Shown: positions 21,775-32,748 of the stretch, piece after piece
Layout: the number at the start of each line of letters is the position of its first letter
Position numbering within the stretch: the first letter of the stretch is position 1
NCBI RefSeq assembly: GCF_003573695.1
Contig: NC_039359.1
Span: forward strand, 90,934,566 to 90,998,565
DNA: 64,000 nt
Origin: Papaver somniferum
Lineage: Eukaryota; Streptophyta; Magnoliopsida; Ranunculales; Papaveraceae
Direction: 5' to 3'
The notes under the pieces: generated by a model
Databases searched by the model: none
Told to the model about the DNA's origin: nothing
The model's input: only the letters and a program-made list of their open reading frames with translations
Translations under genes and position numbers: made by a program

Positions 21775-22451
21775 GAGCCGTTACGGTTCCCGCCTTCGAA
21801 TCCCTGTAAATGGAACCCGTACCTACAACTCCAGGGTGTTCCCATGACAATTCCATTTGTTGATATTGATCCAATCCCCATCCGAACAGCTTACTAAGAT
21901 AGTTGTTATTTAGATGTTACTTTCTAAGGTACTGGTTGGTGGTTCTCCAAGAATAACCAGAGGTGTGAGATCTTCTTTTCCATTCGGATTCCTGTTGTTG
22001 CTTTGAGAACCACTGCATACCTTTGTTGGAATATGAGTTCATTTTTAGATGTCCATAGAGACCAATAGAAGAAAATAATATGTCGTAATAGAAGTCTTGG
22101 GTAGTTCCTTGCAGAAGTTGAGGAATTTAAAGGATTTTGGAAAATGTGGTTGTTGTTTGGGTTAATTGAAAGGCGAGTAAGAAATGTGTTTTAGACGTTA
22201 ACTAAAATCGGGAAACGAAAGAGCATGTGTTCAGCTGATTCCGGATCATCATTGTATCGGGGGAAGGTTTAAGTTGGTGAAATAGAAACAGTTTATGATA
22301 AATAAGGTCAGAGGATCTTCGTTGATTGGTTTCCACAAGAAAGCCTGGATTTTGGCGGAATGGTAAGGTCAGTAGGAACTTGGTGACTGATAAGGGGTTT
22401 AAATTAGATTAGTTAACCTCTTGGGTTAAACATTTATAACCGGATGCGGTG
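21775..22451 (-). pseudogene. LINE RNase H and zf-RVT segment, tandem copy 2
   Basis: The minus strand encodes zf-RVT sequence (a NDDPESAEHML block near 22,230), a linker, and the RNase H strand GTGSICRDSKAGTVTAL with ALMTETYATLM. It is cut at the 100-N gap, while the sister copy at 44,199 continues into the rest of the LINE. Confidence 0.7.
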
Positions 22452-22551
22452 NNNNNNNNNNNNNNNNNNNNNNNNNNNNNNNNNNNNNNNNNNNNNNNNN
22501 NNNNNNNNNNNNNNNNNNNNNNNNNNNNNNNNNNNNNNNNNNNNNNNNNNN
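22452..22551. other. Assembly gap (100 N)
   Basis: One hundred N exactly, a fixed-size scaffold gap. To its left the sequence matches 44,875 and should continue as LINE. To its right an inverted F-box fragment starts abruptly mid-gene. Real size and orientation are unknown. Confidence 0.95.
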
Positions 22552-22875
22552 AACCCATCATCAAGTTTGATGTCCTTGTTTTTTCTTTTTGCTTTTGTAT
22601 TGATCAGGCAGCTAGTAGGATCCTCAATTTCACCCGTGGTAAAGTTGTATACTTTTATAACCTCAGACGAAGTAATCATAAATCCAAACTCGCCATTCCT
22701 TGTTAACGCAAACGGACCAAAGGGATAGACTAATGATAAGGGTCCGAATCTATAAAGTTGAGTCCAACACTCCTCCTTCGTATTATAATCATTCAGAACC
22801 CATACCTCAAAAAACAGTCCATCACGAGTACACTGAGACTTAGTGCATGCCAGTTTATCACGTACTGAATATAAC
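22552..22875 (-). pseudogene. F-box/FBA gene 3' fragment, copy 3 (inverted)
   Basis: Minus strand, from GTTATATTCAG at 22,875 to the LDDGF codons at the gap. Reads VRDKLACTKSQCTRDGLFFE onward with no stop seen. The last dozen codons and the flank are missing at the gap. Together with 18,992-19,315 it forms an inverted repeat. Confidence 0.92.
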
Positions 22876-25483
22876 GGTAAAAATACGGTTTAGTCCAAAA
22901 TCCCATGAAAATATACTAGTTAATCCACACCCATTTAACTAGGTACAAATTAGTCCTTTATTAATTTGAAATATAGAAATGAACGTTTAGTCCCAAACTA
23001 GTTGCGCTTCTAACTGTTTAGTCCAGCCTCCTCAGGCCTGGTACTCGTTAGTCCAAAAAAAGACTCTGCTTGACAGTTTGATCCAAAGTTTAACGAGTTG
23101 GTCCAAATTCCTACCGGTTCAAAAAAAATCAGTACTAAAATTACCCCCCTATAGAGAAATTAAGATTTAAAGAGAGTTTCTTTTATCTTTAGATCTCAGA
23201 TTTAGAATTAGGGGAGATTGATGAGAGAGACCGGAAATTTTTTCGTAAATACTCAAAATCTAGGAAGAAATTCATATCGGAAGAATATTCATGTAATGAT
23301 TCAGATAGGAAAGCATAAATATCGGTGCAATTTCTAGGAGATAATGTTTCAGAAATTCATTTGTTAAATCTTCCTACGAATTGAAAATCAAATTCAAATC
23401 GTCGGAGTAAAATAAGATGAAATCAAATCGTCGGAGACGTCAACACTCTCAGAAGTATCGAGATATTATTATAATGTCCAAGTGATATTGAATTTTAGTA
23501 CAAGTTCTCTTCGTTTGAATTTTATCCGTATAGTGATGAAGAAGCAGATTATTTCGCTGTTGTATCTCATTATTAAGTCTCTTCACAAATCCATTAAGAA
23601 GATCCCGATGAATAGACAGTAAGTTTCATTCTCAATTTCTTAATTACTTCATGTGGTTATGTTTGATATATACCAAATTACACTATTAATTCTAAGATGA
23701 AAATTGTAAAGATAGTTACAACGAGCTCAGGAGTAGAGAGAGGAATGATGCGATTGATATGAAGCCTTCCCATGTTTGGATTTTGAGCATCCATTGGGTA
23801 TTTTCATTATTTTCATACATTTCGTTTCAGTAGATGATAGTTAGGGCGTCAGGAATTCGAGTATAACATCGGGGAAAATGTTAGCTTAGTAGCAGTTGTC
23901 TTAACTGGGTGATAAAACTAGACAATTGTAGTATTCCTCCATCACATGGGTTTTTTCTATAAAACAAAATGACTATCATTTGCTGTTATACTTCCGTTTA
24001 GAACCTCTTTACGTTAACTACACGGACATGCACAACACATAAACTCCATGATTTTAGATTTGCTTAGGAGAATGTATCACGTTGCTTGCTTGAGATTATG
24101 ATAAAAGTTTGAATTTAGTATATAGAAATAGTTTCAAGGCTGCATATATAACTTGTAATGCATTTTTGAATTATAATTTTTGAGAAGCTAAATTTAAGTA
24201 GATTGTCACTGTAACTCTAATAGATGTTGCATAAGTTATTTATACATGAGTGGTGCATTGAAAGTTTAGTCCATTTTACTGCACTTCCCACTAGTCACAA
24301 AAGACTTCTTGTTTTTGTACGTTTTTGTGCTCTTTCGCTTATGTTAAGTTTTCCCTTCTATTAGGTCACAAGCACCTGGGGTGTTCAAAATGAAATTGAA
24401 TCTCTCGCTGCCGTATAACAGGCATGCAGAGGATGTTTGCATAATATGAAACAGATCATACTTAGAAGCCTATAGCTATTCCATCATACCTCCCTTGTCG
24501 GTATGGAGTCCATATAGTGTGAGTGTGTGACTGCTGCTGCTGCATATGGTGGCGTGTCTGCCACTGGTGGATTTCAACAGGTTGGTCTTTCCTGGACTGC
24601 AAAAGCATCTAAATTTGGCGTACAACTTGGTCTTATTGGACCTATTCGACCTTTCAAAAAAAAATTATGGTGTATGGGAGGATGAAATTGGTAATTTTTA
24701 ATCCTTTTACTTATTAGCTCTTTTAGAGATGTTTATCTATGTCTATTACATTTGATTTTGTGTACTTGGTTTAGAAGTGTTTATTTGTTGCATAGGCCGA
24801 ATTCATTTGCTAATTCTAGTTTCAATTAGTGCAGTGATGCCGCATTGGACTTTCTCGAAATCACCCATTCTTGCTAAAGTTGTTTATGACACCGTTGTTG
24901 CTCGCTATTGCCTTTCACCATTGATGCTCACCATGTCCAGATAAGTGTAAATATATTTTTACTCGCAAATGTAAAACAATAAGTATTCCTTGTATGGCGT
25001 GTCCGGCAGAACAATTATATATAGACCACAGATAGTCTTAGACTAGCCACCTGTTGTTGAAGTTTGCAAGGAACTCACATAAGTAAAAGAATATCCGCAT
25101 CTACACTACCCCAGACTAGCATTAATTATAAGAAAGGGCCAGGAACACGTTAGGTTTTCTGTTATGTGATAGGTGGATGTGATCCTTATAGGATTTCTAA
25201 ATATATGTGTCCTTGTAAGTGGAACCGATTACTTATTAGTCAAGAATGTCCTAATTGGTCTTTCCAATGTTTTTTTTCTTTTAACTATTATCTCCCTTTT
25301 GGAATTTGGTGAGAAATTAGAATTTATTATAGCAATAGAAAAAATGGTCCAACCATAAAAAATGAATCATATAACCTTGAAAAGAAAATTATGATATAAT
25401 GTAACATGATATATTTATTCAAATATTAGTAGCTACTTCTATTGCTTTATAGTGCGAAGTAGTTGACGTGCACGCCTAGGAGA
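22876..25483 (-). repeat. Block Q, copy 2 (inverted)
   Basis: Reverse complement of 16,412-18,991, with the GGACTAA array at 22,880-23,130. It stops matching at CCTAGGAGA, 25,483. Confidence 0.88.
24505..24944 (+). pseudogene. Two-exon coding remnant, copy 2
   Basis: Plus-strand version of the unrecognised remnant. VWSPYSV is followed by an 8-bp GTGTGAGT-like insertion that shifts the frame. The A-run after the PFKK codons leaves a TGA in MVYGR-frame. A GT…AG intron precedes exon 2 (24,835-24,944, VMPHWTFSKSPILAK-like, ending TAA). Confidence 0.4.
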
Positions 25484-25492
25484 AATATGTGA

Positions 25493-25561
25493 AATATTAA
25501 GGGTTATTAGTGGACTTAAAATTTGTGAAATATGGAAAGTACACTAATAACCCTTAATATT
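25493..25561. repeat. Perfect 20-bp hairpin
   Basis: AATATTAAGGGTTATTAGTG at 25,493-25,512 and its exact reverse complement at 25,542-25,561, with a 29-bp loop. It lies at the junction between inverted block Q and the second satellite array, and is absent at the other block Q ends. Possibly a small MITE end or a rearrangement scar. Confidence 0.8.
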
Positions 25562-25854
25562 ACAATTTAGTCCAAATATTTTAAGTTTAGTCCACGGTGA
25601 CTTATGATGACGTCACCAATTTTAAATAATATAAAAATATTTATAAAACGATTTATCTTTCAAACCGTCCATCCAAAATTCACAAACTTTATATATTCGG
25701 AAAGCTCTTTTCGATAGCAACAAAAAGAGTACCTATATGACTATATAATTTTCACTTTTAAAAAAATTTAATTTTCACTTCATTATTTGATTTGTCCAAA
25801 AAAGTGCATCTGCATGAAACTTTTAAAAATTTATGCAATCAGTTTTTCACTTGT
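25562..25854. other. Unique spacer, no gene
   Basis: Contains two TTTAGTCCA motifs (25,568 and 25,588) related to the GGACTAA repeat, then AT-rich sequence with CTTTCAAACCGTCCATCC. No gene seen and no second copy in the window. Confidence 0.5.
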
Positions 25855-26389
25855 GCACCACTTTTTCCACACCTACAAAATATGCATGAAATTGGTCGTC
25901 CATATCCACCACGAGACCTACTTTTTCATGAGAATTACACTGACACCCCTGCAAAACTGGCATGAGACCATTTAATCACTACCCAACATAAATTTACCTT
26001 TTCATGGAAAAATACACTTGTGTATCAATATGTTCATCCCTGCAAAACATCGATCATTCATAACCACATCCTAACCTTCTTTTTCAAGAGAATCACATGG
26101 GGGCACCGATATATACACCCTCCCAAACATGCATAAAATCGATCATTCATAGCCAAACACAAATCTACTTTTTCATGGGAATTACACATGTGCACTAATA
26201 TGTACACCTCTACAAAACATGCATAAAATCAACCATTCATATCCACAGGCCGACCTATTTTTCATGGAAAATATATTGATGCTTCATGGAAAAAATCAAC
26301 CATATTCGCCTACGAACAAATTTATTTCATGGGATTTACCCAGGTGTACTTGTATGTACGCACCTACATATTGTATAAACATAACATGG
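25855..26389. repeat. About 90-bp satellite, array 2 leading units
   Basis: Six decayed units (TGCACCAC…, ATGCATGAAATTGGTCGTCC…, CTACTTTTTCATGAGAATTAC). From 26,220 on it matches 13,645 onward. The units before that have no counterpart in array 1. Confidence 0.8.
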
Positions 26390-26471
26390 AAACTCAGATG
26401 GATTTGAACCATCAACCTCCGCAAACCTTGTGATAGGCTTGGGCACTCTACCATTTTAAGCTTGTGAGTCC
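26390..26471 (-). other. tRNA-like element (SINE head or decayed tRNA), copy 2
   Basis: Better preserved than 13,823-13,904. On minus: acceptor-like GGACTCA/TGAGTTT, box-A-like ATGGTAGAGTGCC, hairpin CAAGCCT-ATCACA-AGGTTTG, and T-arm GATGG-TTCAAAT-CCATC with perfect 5-bp stem and 7-base loop. Box B is GGTTCAAATCC. The 82-nt length and 6-base middle loop argue against a working tRNA. A tRNA-derived SINE head is more likely. Confidence 0.55.
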
Positions 26472-27320
26472 CTAAAATTAGATGCATAAAACCAAGACCA
26501 AGTGATATCAAAGGTGCATCTTGGTATAATACAGTTTTATATCATAATCAAAATGTGTACAATGATGTACACATTGACAATCAACAGGTGTACAATTATG
26601 TACACAATAAGAATCTGAACAAGTATGTAAACTTTTAAAAATTTGGAACTGGGCATTCATTAACTTACATATGAATGCCATTGCCTACATACAAAAACAT
26701 GACAATTGGCTGATAAATGGATTTTGAAAAACCTCTAAGAACCTACAGATTGTTTGCAAATTGGTCAAGCTAGTACAAGATAGAATATTGGTCATTAAGA
26801 AAGAAATTTTCTCATCATAAGAACGAACAGTTGGAAAACATACCTAGTATCGAACTTTTACTATTTGCAATTGTTAGCAACCTCCTTGGATGATTTCACT
26901 ATCCTCACATGTAGGTAACTTGAATTAGGTCCAACCTACGTGAACTAATAAAATGTGAGCTGATAAAACCTGATTAGAATACATGAAATTAGAAGAATAT
27001 TTTACATGAAGCAACAACGATGTAAGTAAACGAAAACTTCAAGTTGGATAATATCCAGATTTGCAGAGGTAAGTTTAGCAGATAACCTTCATCGAGGAAA
27101 AACCAATGAACATAAGAAATCGCATCTTGAAAAGAAAGTGATTATCCTTTAACCAACATCCACATAAGAAAACAAAACAAGAAAAATATCAAATTAAAAA
27201 TTTACTCAGTTTATCGTCAGAGACACAATCCATGTGGGAATTACTACACAAACTTAATATGGCTTCGAAACATCCCATTACAGTGATTCATTGCACTTTA
27301 CCAAAATCGAGACAACTAAC
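26472..27320. other. Spacer, copy of 13,905-14,744
   Basis: No gene. Keeps the GTGTACA palindromes near 26,560-26,615. Confidence 0.6.
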
Positions 27321-28040
27321 ATGCACAACAGATCAATCATACTCACACCCAGACCTACTTTTTCATGAGAAGTGTATTGGTGCATCAATATACTTATCGA
27401 TGTGAAACATTCCTAAATCCGATCATTCACAACCACAAACAAACCTACTTTTCATTTAAAATACACTGGTGCACCAATGTGTGCACCCCTGTAAAACATG
27501 CATAAAATCGATCATTCATATTCACACTCTGGCAGACTTTTTCATGGGAATTACACAGATGCACCAATGTATACACCCCTGCAAAACATGCAAGAAAATA
27601 ATCATTCATAACCACACACAAACCTACCTTTACATGTGAATTATAGAGGTGCACCAGTACGTACACCGCTTCAAAACATGCATAAAGATAATCATTCCCA
27701 ACCACACACAAACCTATTTTTTCATGGGAGTTACTTCCCACAGGTGCACCAATAAGTACACCATTGTAAAACAAGGAAATTGTACTTTTTCATAAGATTT
27801 ACACAGGTGCACCAATATGTACACCCCTGTAAAACATGCACAACACCAATGAAACACATGTATAACATATGTACAATTATGTACACATTAAGAATTATGT
27901 GTATCACTGTGTGCACGTTAAAAATTCAAAAACATTACAATCAAAATATGTACAACTATATACACATTAAAATCAACAGGTGTACATTCATGTACACGTT
28001 CAAAATATCACGTGTACATTTATGTACACGCAAACAATAG
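27321..28040. repeat. About 90-bp satellite, array 2a
   Basis: Copy of 14,745-15,470 with scattered substitutions. Frames are again open on both strands (27,445-27,774 on minus). It ends with GTGTACATTCATGTACAC and GTGTACATTTATGTACAC near 27,978-28,030, more regular than in array 1. Confidence 0.85.
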
Positions 28041-28254
28041 CAGCTATACAAAAATGTGCAAATTATCAAAAAAACATGAAATTTCTATAATTAAGAACTT
28101 GAACTAGTGGTAGCCTAAGAATATAGGAGTATAATTTACTATTTCTCTTATGTGAGGTGGTTACTGCTTTTGTCTTAAAACAAGATTGTCGTCTTCTAAG
28201 GTCAAGAGATTTTCCTCCGTACCAAATTCAAAAGGAAATACATAAAAGATTAAC

Positions 28255-28615
28255 CAATGTGTACACTCCTATAAAACATGCATAAAATTGATCATTCATA
28301 TTCACACTCTGGCACACTTTTTCATGGGAATTACACAGGTGCACCAATGTGTACACCCCTGCAAAACATGTAGAAAAACGATCATTCATAAACACACGAA
28401 CCTACTTTTACATTGGAATTATAGAGGTGCACCAATACGTACACCGCTTCAAAACATGCATAAAGTTAATCATTCACAACCACACACAAACCTATTTTTT
28501 CATGGGAGTTACTTCCCACAGGTGCACTAAAATGTACACCATTGTAAAACAAGGGAATTGTACTTTTTCATAAGATTTACACAGGTGCACCAATATGTAC
28601 ACCCCTGTAAACCTA
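28255..28615. repeat. About 90-bp satellite, array 2b
   Basis: Four units matching 15,655-16,035, with a few small deletions. Confidence 0.85.
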
Positions 28616-28995
28616 GAAACTAGATGGTATAAAAAAGTAAAAATGTCTGGGTCATAGGAAACCAAATTTGGAAGTAATAAAAGAGATTACATGCACCTTA
28701 CTTAGTTAATCCTTACTTAATCAAGGTGTACAATTATGTATACATCAAGAATCAACAGGTGTACAACTATGCATATATTAATATACAATGAATCTTAAAC
28801 ATTTAATACTCGGTGAAGCATCAATTTGTTGTTGGAACATGGATGTCATTTAAATAAGCATCACGTACCAAGGCACCGCATGAGGTTGTGAAATTTTTTT
28901 AAAAAAAAAAAAGTTGAAAGAAAGAAAAGGTATCTCCATGATATTAAAATGCGTTAATGTGGTGCGAGGTGGTTTCATATGAAGAGGCAAAGCAG
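28616..28995. other. AT-rich spacer, copy of 16,036-16,411
   Basis: No gene seen. A homopolymer run of T then A near 28,895 differs in length from copy 1. Confidence 0.5.
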
Positions 28996-31573
28996 TCTCC
29001 TAGGCGTACACGTCAACTACTTCGCACTATAAAGCAATAGAAGTAGCTACTAATATTTGAATAAATATATCATGTTACATTATATCATAATTTTCTTTTC
29101 AAGGTTATATGATTCATTTTTTTATGGTTGGACCATTTTTTCTATTGCTATAATAAATTCTAATTTCTCACCAAATTCCAAAAGGGAGATAATAGTTAAA
29201 AGAAAAAAAAACATTGGAAAGACCAATTAGGACATTCTTGACTAATAAGCAGTCGGTTCCACTTACAAGGACACATATATTTAGAAATCCTATAAAGATC
29301 ACATTCACCTATCACATAACACAAAACCTAACGTGTTCCTGTCCCTTTCTTATAATTAATGCTAGTCTGGGGTATTGTAGATGCGACATATTCTTTTACT
29401 TATGTGAGTTCCTTACAAACTTCAACAATAGGTGGCTAGTATAAGACTATCTGTGGTCTATATATAACTGTTCTGCCGGACACGCCATACGAGGAATACT
29501 TATTGTTTTACATTTGCGAGTAAAAATATATTTACACTTATCTGGACATGGTGAGCATCAAAGGTGAAAGGCAATAGCGAGCAACAATGGTGTCATAAAC
29601 AACTTTAGCAAGAATGGGTGATTTTGAGAAAGTCCAATGCGGCATCACTGCACTAATTGAAACTAGAATTAGCAAATGAATTCAGCCTATGCAACAAATA
29701 AACACTTCTAAACCAAGTACACAGAATCAAATGTAATAGACATAGATAAACATCTCTAAAAGAGCTAATAAGTAAAAAGATTAAAAATTACCAATTTCAT
29801 CCTCCCATACACCATAATTTTTTTTTGAAAGGTCCAATAGGTCCAATAAGACCAAGTTGTATGCCTAATTTAGATGCTTTTGCAGTCAAGGAAAGACCAA
29901 CCTGTTGAAATCCACCAGTGGCAGACACGCCACCATATGCAGCAGCAGCAGTCACACTATATGGACTCCATACCGACAAGGGAGGTATGATGGAATAGCT
30001 ATAGGCTTGTAAGTATGATCTGTTTCATATTATGCAAACATCCTCTGCATGCCTGTTATACGGCAGCGAGAGGTTCAATTTCATTTCGAACACCCCAGGT
30101 GCTTGTGACCTAATAGAAGGGAAAACTTAACATAAGCGAAAGAGCACAAAAACGTACAAAAACAAGAAGTAAAATGGACTAAACTTTCAATGCACCACTC
30201 ATGTATAAATAACTTATGCAACATCTATTAGAGTTACAGTGACAATCTACTTAAATTTAGCTTCTCAAAAATGATAATTCAAAAATGCATTACAAGTTAT
30301 ATATGCAGCCTTGCAACTGTTTCTATATACTAAATTCAAACTTTTATCCTAATATCAAGCAAGCAACGTGATACATTCTCCTAAGCAAATCTAAAATCAT
30401 GGAGTTTATGTGTTGTGCATGTCCGTGTAGTTAACGTAAAGAGGTTCTAAACGGAAGTATAATAGCAAATGATAGTCATTTTGTTTTATAAAAAAAACCC
30501 ATGTGATGGAGGAATACTAGAATTGTCTAGTTTTATCACCCAGTTAAGACAACTGATACTAAGCTAACATTTTCCCTGATGTTATACTCGAATTCCTGAC
30601 GCCCTAACTATCATCTACTGAAACGAAATGTATGAAAATAATGAAAATACCCAATGGATGCTCAAAATCCAAACATGGGAAGGGCTTCATATCAATCGCA
30701 TCATTCCTCTCTCTACTCCTGAGCTCGTTGTAACTATCTTTACGATTTTCATCTTAGAATTAATAGTGTAATTTGGTATATATCAAACATAACCACATGA
30801 AGTAATTAAGAAATTGAGAATGAAACTTAATGTCTATTCATCGGGATCTTCTTAATGGATTTGTGAAAAGACTTAATAATGAGATACAACAGAGAAATAA
30901 TCTGCTTCTTCATCACTATACGGATAAAATTCAAACAAAGAGAACTTGTACTCAGATTCAATATCACTTGGACATTATAATAATATCTCGATACTTCTGA
31001 GAGTGTTGACGTCTCCGACGATTTGATTTCATCTTATTTTACTCCGACGATTTGAATTTGATTTTCAATTCGTAGGAAGATTTAACAAATGAATTTCTGA
31101 AACATTATCTCCTAGAATTTGCACCGATATTTATGCTTTCCTATCTGAATTATTACATGAATATTCTTCCGATATGAATTTCTTCCTGGATTTTGAGTAT
31201 TTACGAAAAAAAATTCGGTCTCTCTCATCAATCTCCCCTAATTCTAAATCTGAGATCTAAAGATAAAAGAAACTCTCTCTAAATCTTAATTTCTCTATAG
31301 GGCGGTTATTTTAGTACTGATTTTTTTTTGAACCGATAGGAGTTTGGACCAACTCGTTAAACTTTGGATCAAACTGTCAAGCCGAGGCTTTTTTTGGACT
31401 AACGAGTACCAGGCCTGAGGAGGTTGGACTAAACAGTTAGAAGCCCAACTAGTTTGGGACTAAACGTTCATTTCTAGATTTCAATTAATAAAGGACTAAT
31501 TTGTACCTAGTTAAATGGGTGTGGATTAACTAGTATATTTTCATGGGATTTTGGACTAAACCGTATTTTTCCC
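28996..31573 (+). repeat. Block Q, copy 3
   Basis: Direct copy of 16,412-18,991 at a 12.58-kb offset. The GGACTAA array is at 31,330-31,565. A 24-bp stretch near 30,165 is missing relative to copy 1. Confidence 0.88.
29538..29985 (-). pseudogene. Two-exon coding remnant, copy 3
   Basis: Same remnant on minus. Exon 1 reads SVWSPYSVTAAAAYGGVSA, TGGFQQVGLSLTAKASKLG and QLGLIGPIGPFKK. The A-run then shifts the frame. Exon 2 is 29,646-29,538. The intron keeps GT…AG. Copies differ by several substitutions but keep the splice signals. Confidence 0.42.
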
Positions 31574-31940
31574 GTTATATTCAGTACGTGATAAACTGGC
31601 CTGCACTAAGTCTCAGAGTACTCGTGATGGACTGTTTCTTGAGGTATGGGTTCTGAATGATTATAATACGAAGGAGGATTGTTGGACTTAACTTTATAGA
31701 TTCGGACCCTTATCATTAGTCTATCCCTTCGTTCCGTTTGCGTTAACAAGGAATGGCGAGTTTGGATTTATGATTACTTCGTCTGAGGTTATAAAAGTAT
31801 ACAACTTTACCACGGGTGAAATTGAGGATCCTTCTAGCTGCCTGATCAATACAAAAGCAAAAAGAAGAAACAAGGACATCAAACTTGATGATGGGTTCAA
31901 CGTTTACTTCTACAAGGAAAGCCTCGTTTCAATCTATTAA
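31574..31940 (+). pseudogene. F-box/FBA gene 3' fragment, copy 4
   Basis: Same left junction as copy 2. It has a stop where CAA of the WTQLYR codons became TAA, so unlike copies 2 and 3 it cannot be read through. Its end is duplicated: TTTCAATCTATTAACGCAAA plus ATGG occurs at 31,927-31,950 and again at 31,951-31,974, giving two stop codons. Confidence 0.93.
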
Positions 31941-32392
31941 CGCAAAATGGTTTCAATCTATTAACGCAAAATGGCTGGCAATGCAGCGGAAGAGAACTAT
32001 TGATTGCTAGCTAGCTCGTTCCCGTGACCATGGAAACACCTCGTTTCAATCATGATGTAGTGTACATTTTTTTTATGTAAGAAGAATTTTTAAAGAGTAA
32101 CCAGACAATATTATTGTAATTATTATTATTTTTCAAGTTTCACTTAGAATCTTAATATTGGCTTCTCATTGATCATCTTACTTTTGTTTAATTTATTTAA
32201 TTACCTGAATGGGTAAAACATTCATGCATTGCTTGGGTCCGGTCCTTTGTCATGAGTAATCATACCAATGTCCTTTTTAACGCAGAAAATATGCGCACAA
32301 CCAAACTATTTACACAACCATAAATAAAAAAAACTAGTTATGATCGCAACATTCGAATATCCAAACTAAATATGTTAAACTGCTTTCTTAAC
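31941..32392. other. F-box 3' flank, copy 4
   Basis: Non-coding, as after the intact gene, preceded by the 24-bp duplication. Confidence 0.75.
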
Positions 32393-32687
32393 TTTTTTTA
32401 ATAAGAAAAGAAGTTTTATTAGAGAATGAGGAATGTATAAAAGTCTACCAAAGATAGACTAAAACAAACAAACAACTAACGAAAAATTACGAGAAATTAG
32501 TTTCCCAATTTTAAACAACATAAGAAGCATTTAAATGAACTCTGTTTCAACTTGCAGATGCCAAAGATAAGATTAGAGTCTTCACATCTATTGCCAGATC
32601 AAAGTCAGTTTTGAAGGTATAATTATCCTAAAAAATCCAACAGTTCCTTTCTCTCCACAAAAACCCATATAACAGCAGCTGGAATAA
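32393..32687 (-). mobile_element. 5'-truncated LINE tail, copy 2
   Basis: As at 11,331. The right target duplicate GCTTCCTTAACTAGAT is at 32,688-32,703. The left one is shortened to GCTTTCTTAAC. Confidence 0.72.
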
Positions 32688-32748
32688 GCTTCCTTAACTA
32701 GATATGCACACAAAACCTTATACAAAAGCATATCTAGAATATGTTCTA

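Noticed and set aside
22434..22728. Frames running through the N gap
   Set aside because: Translation across unknown bases; the right part is the reverse strand of the F-box fragment.
26390..26471. Functional tRNA gene
   Set aside because: The middle loop has 6 bases, three bases separate acceptor and D-stem, and acceptor pairs are weak; reported only as tRNA-like.
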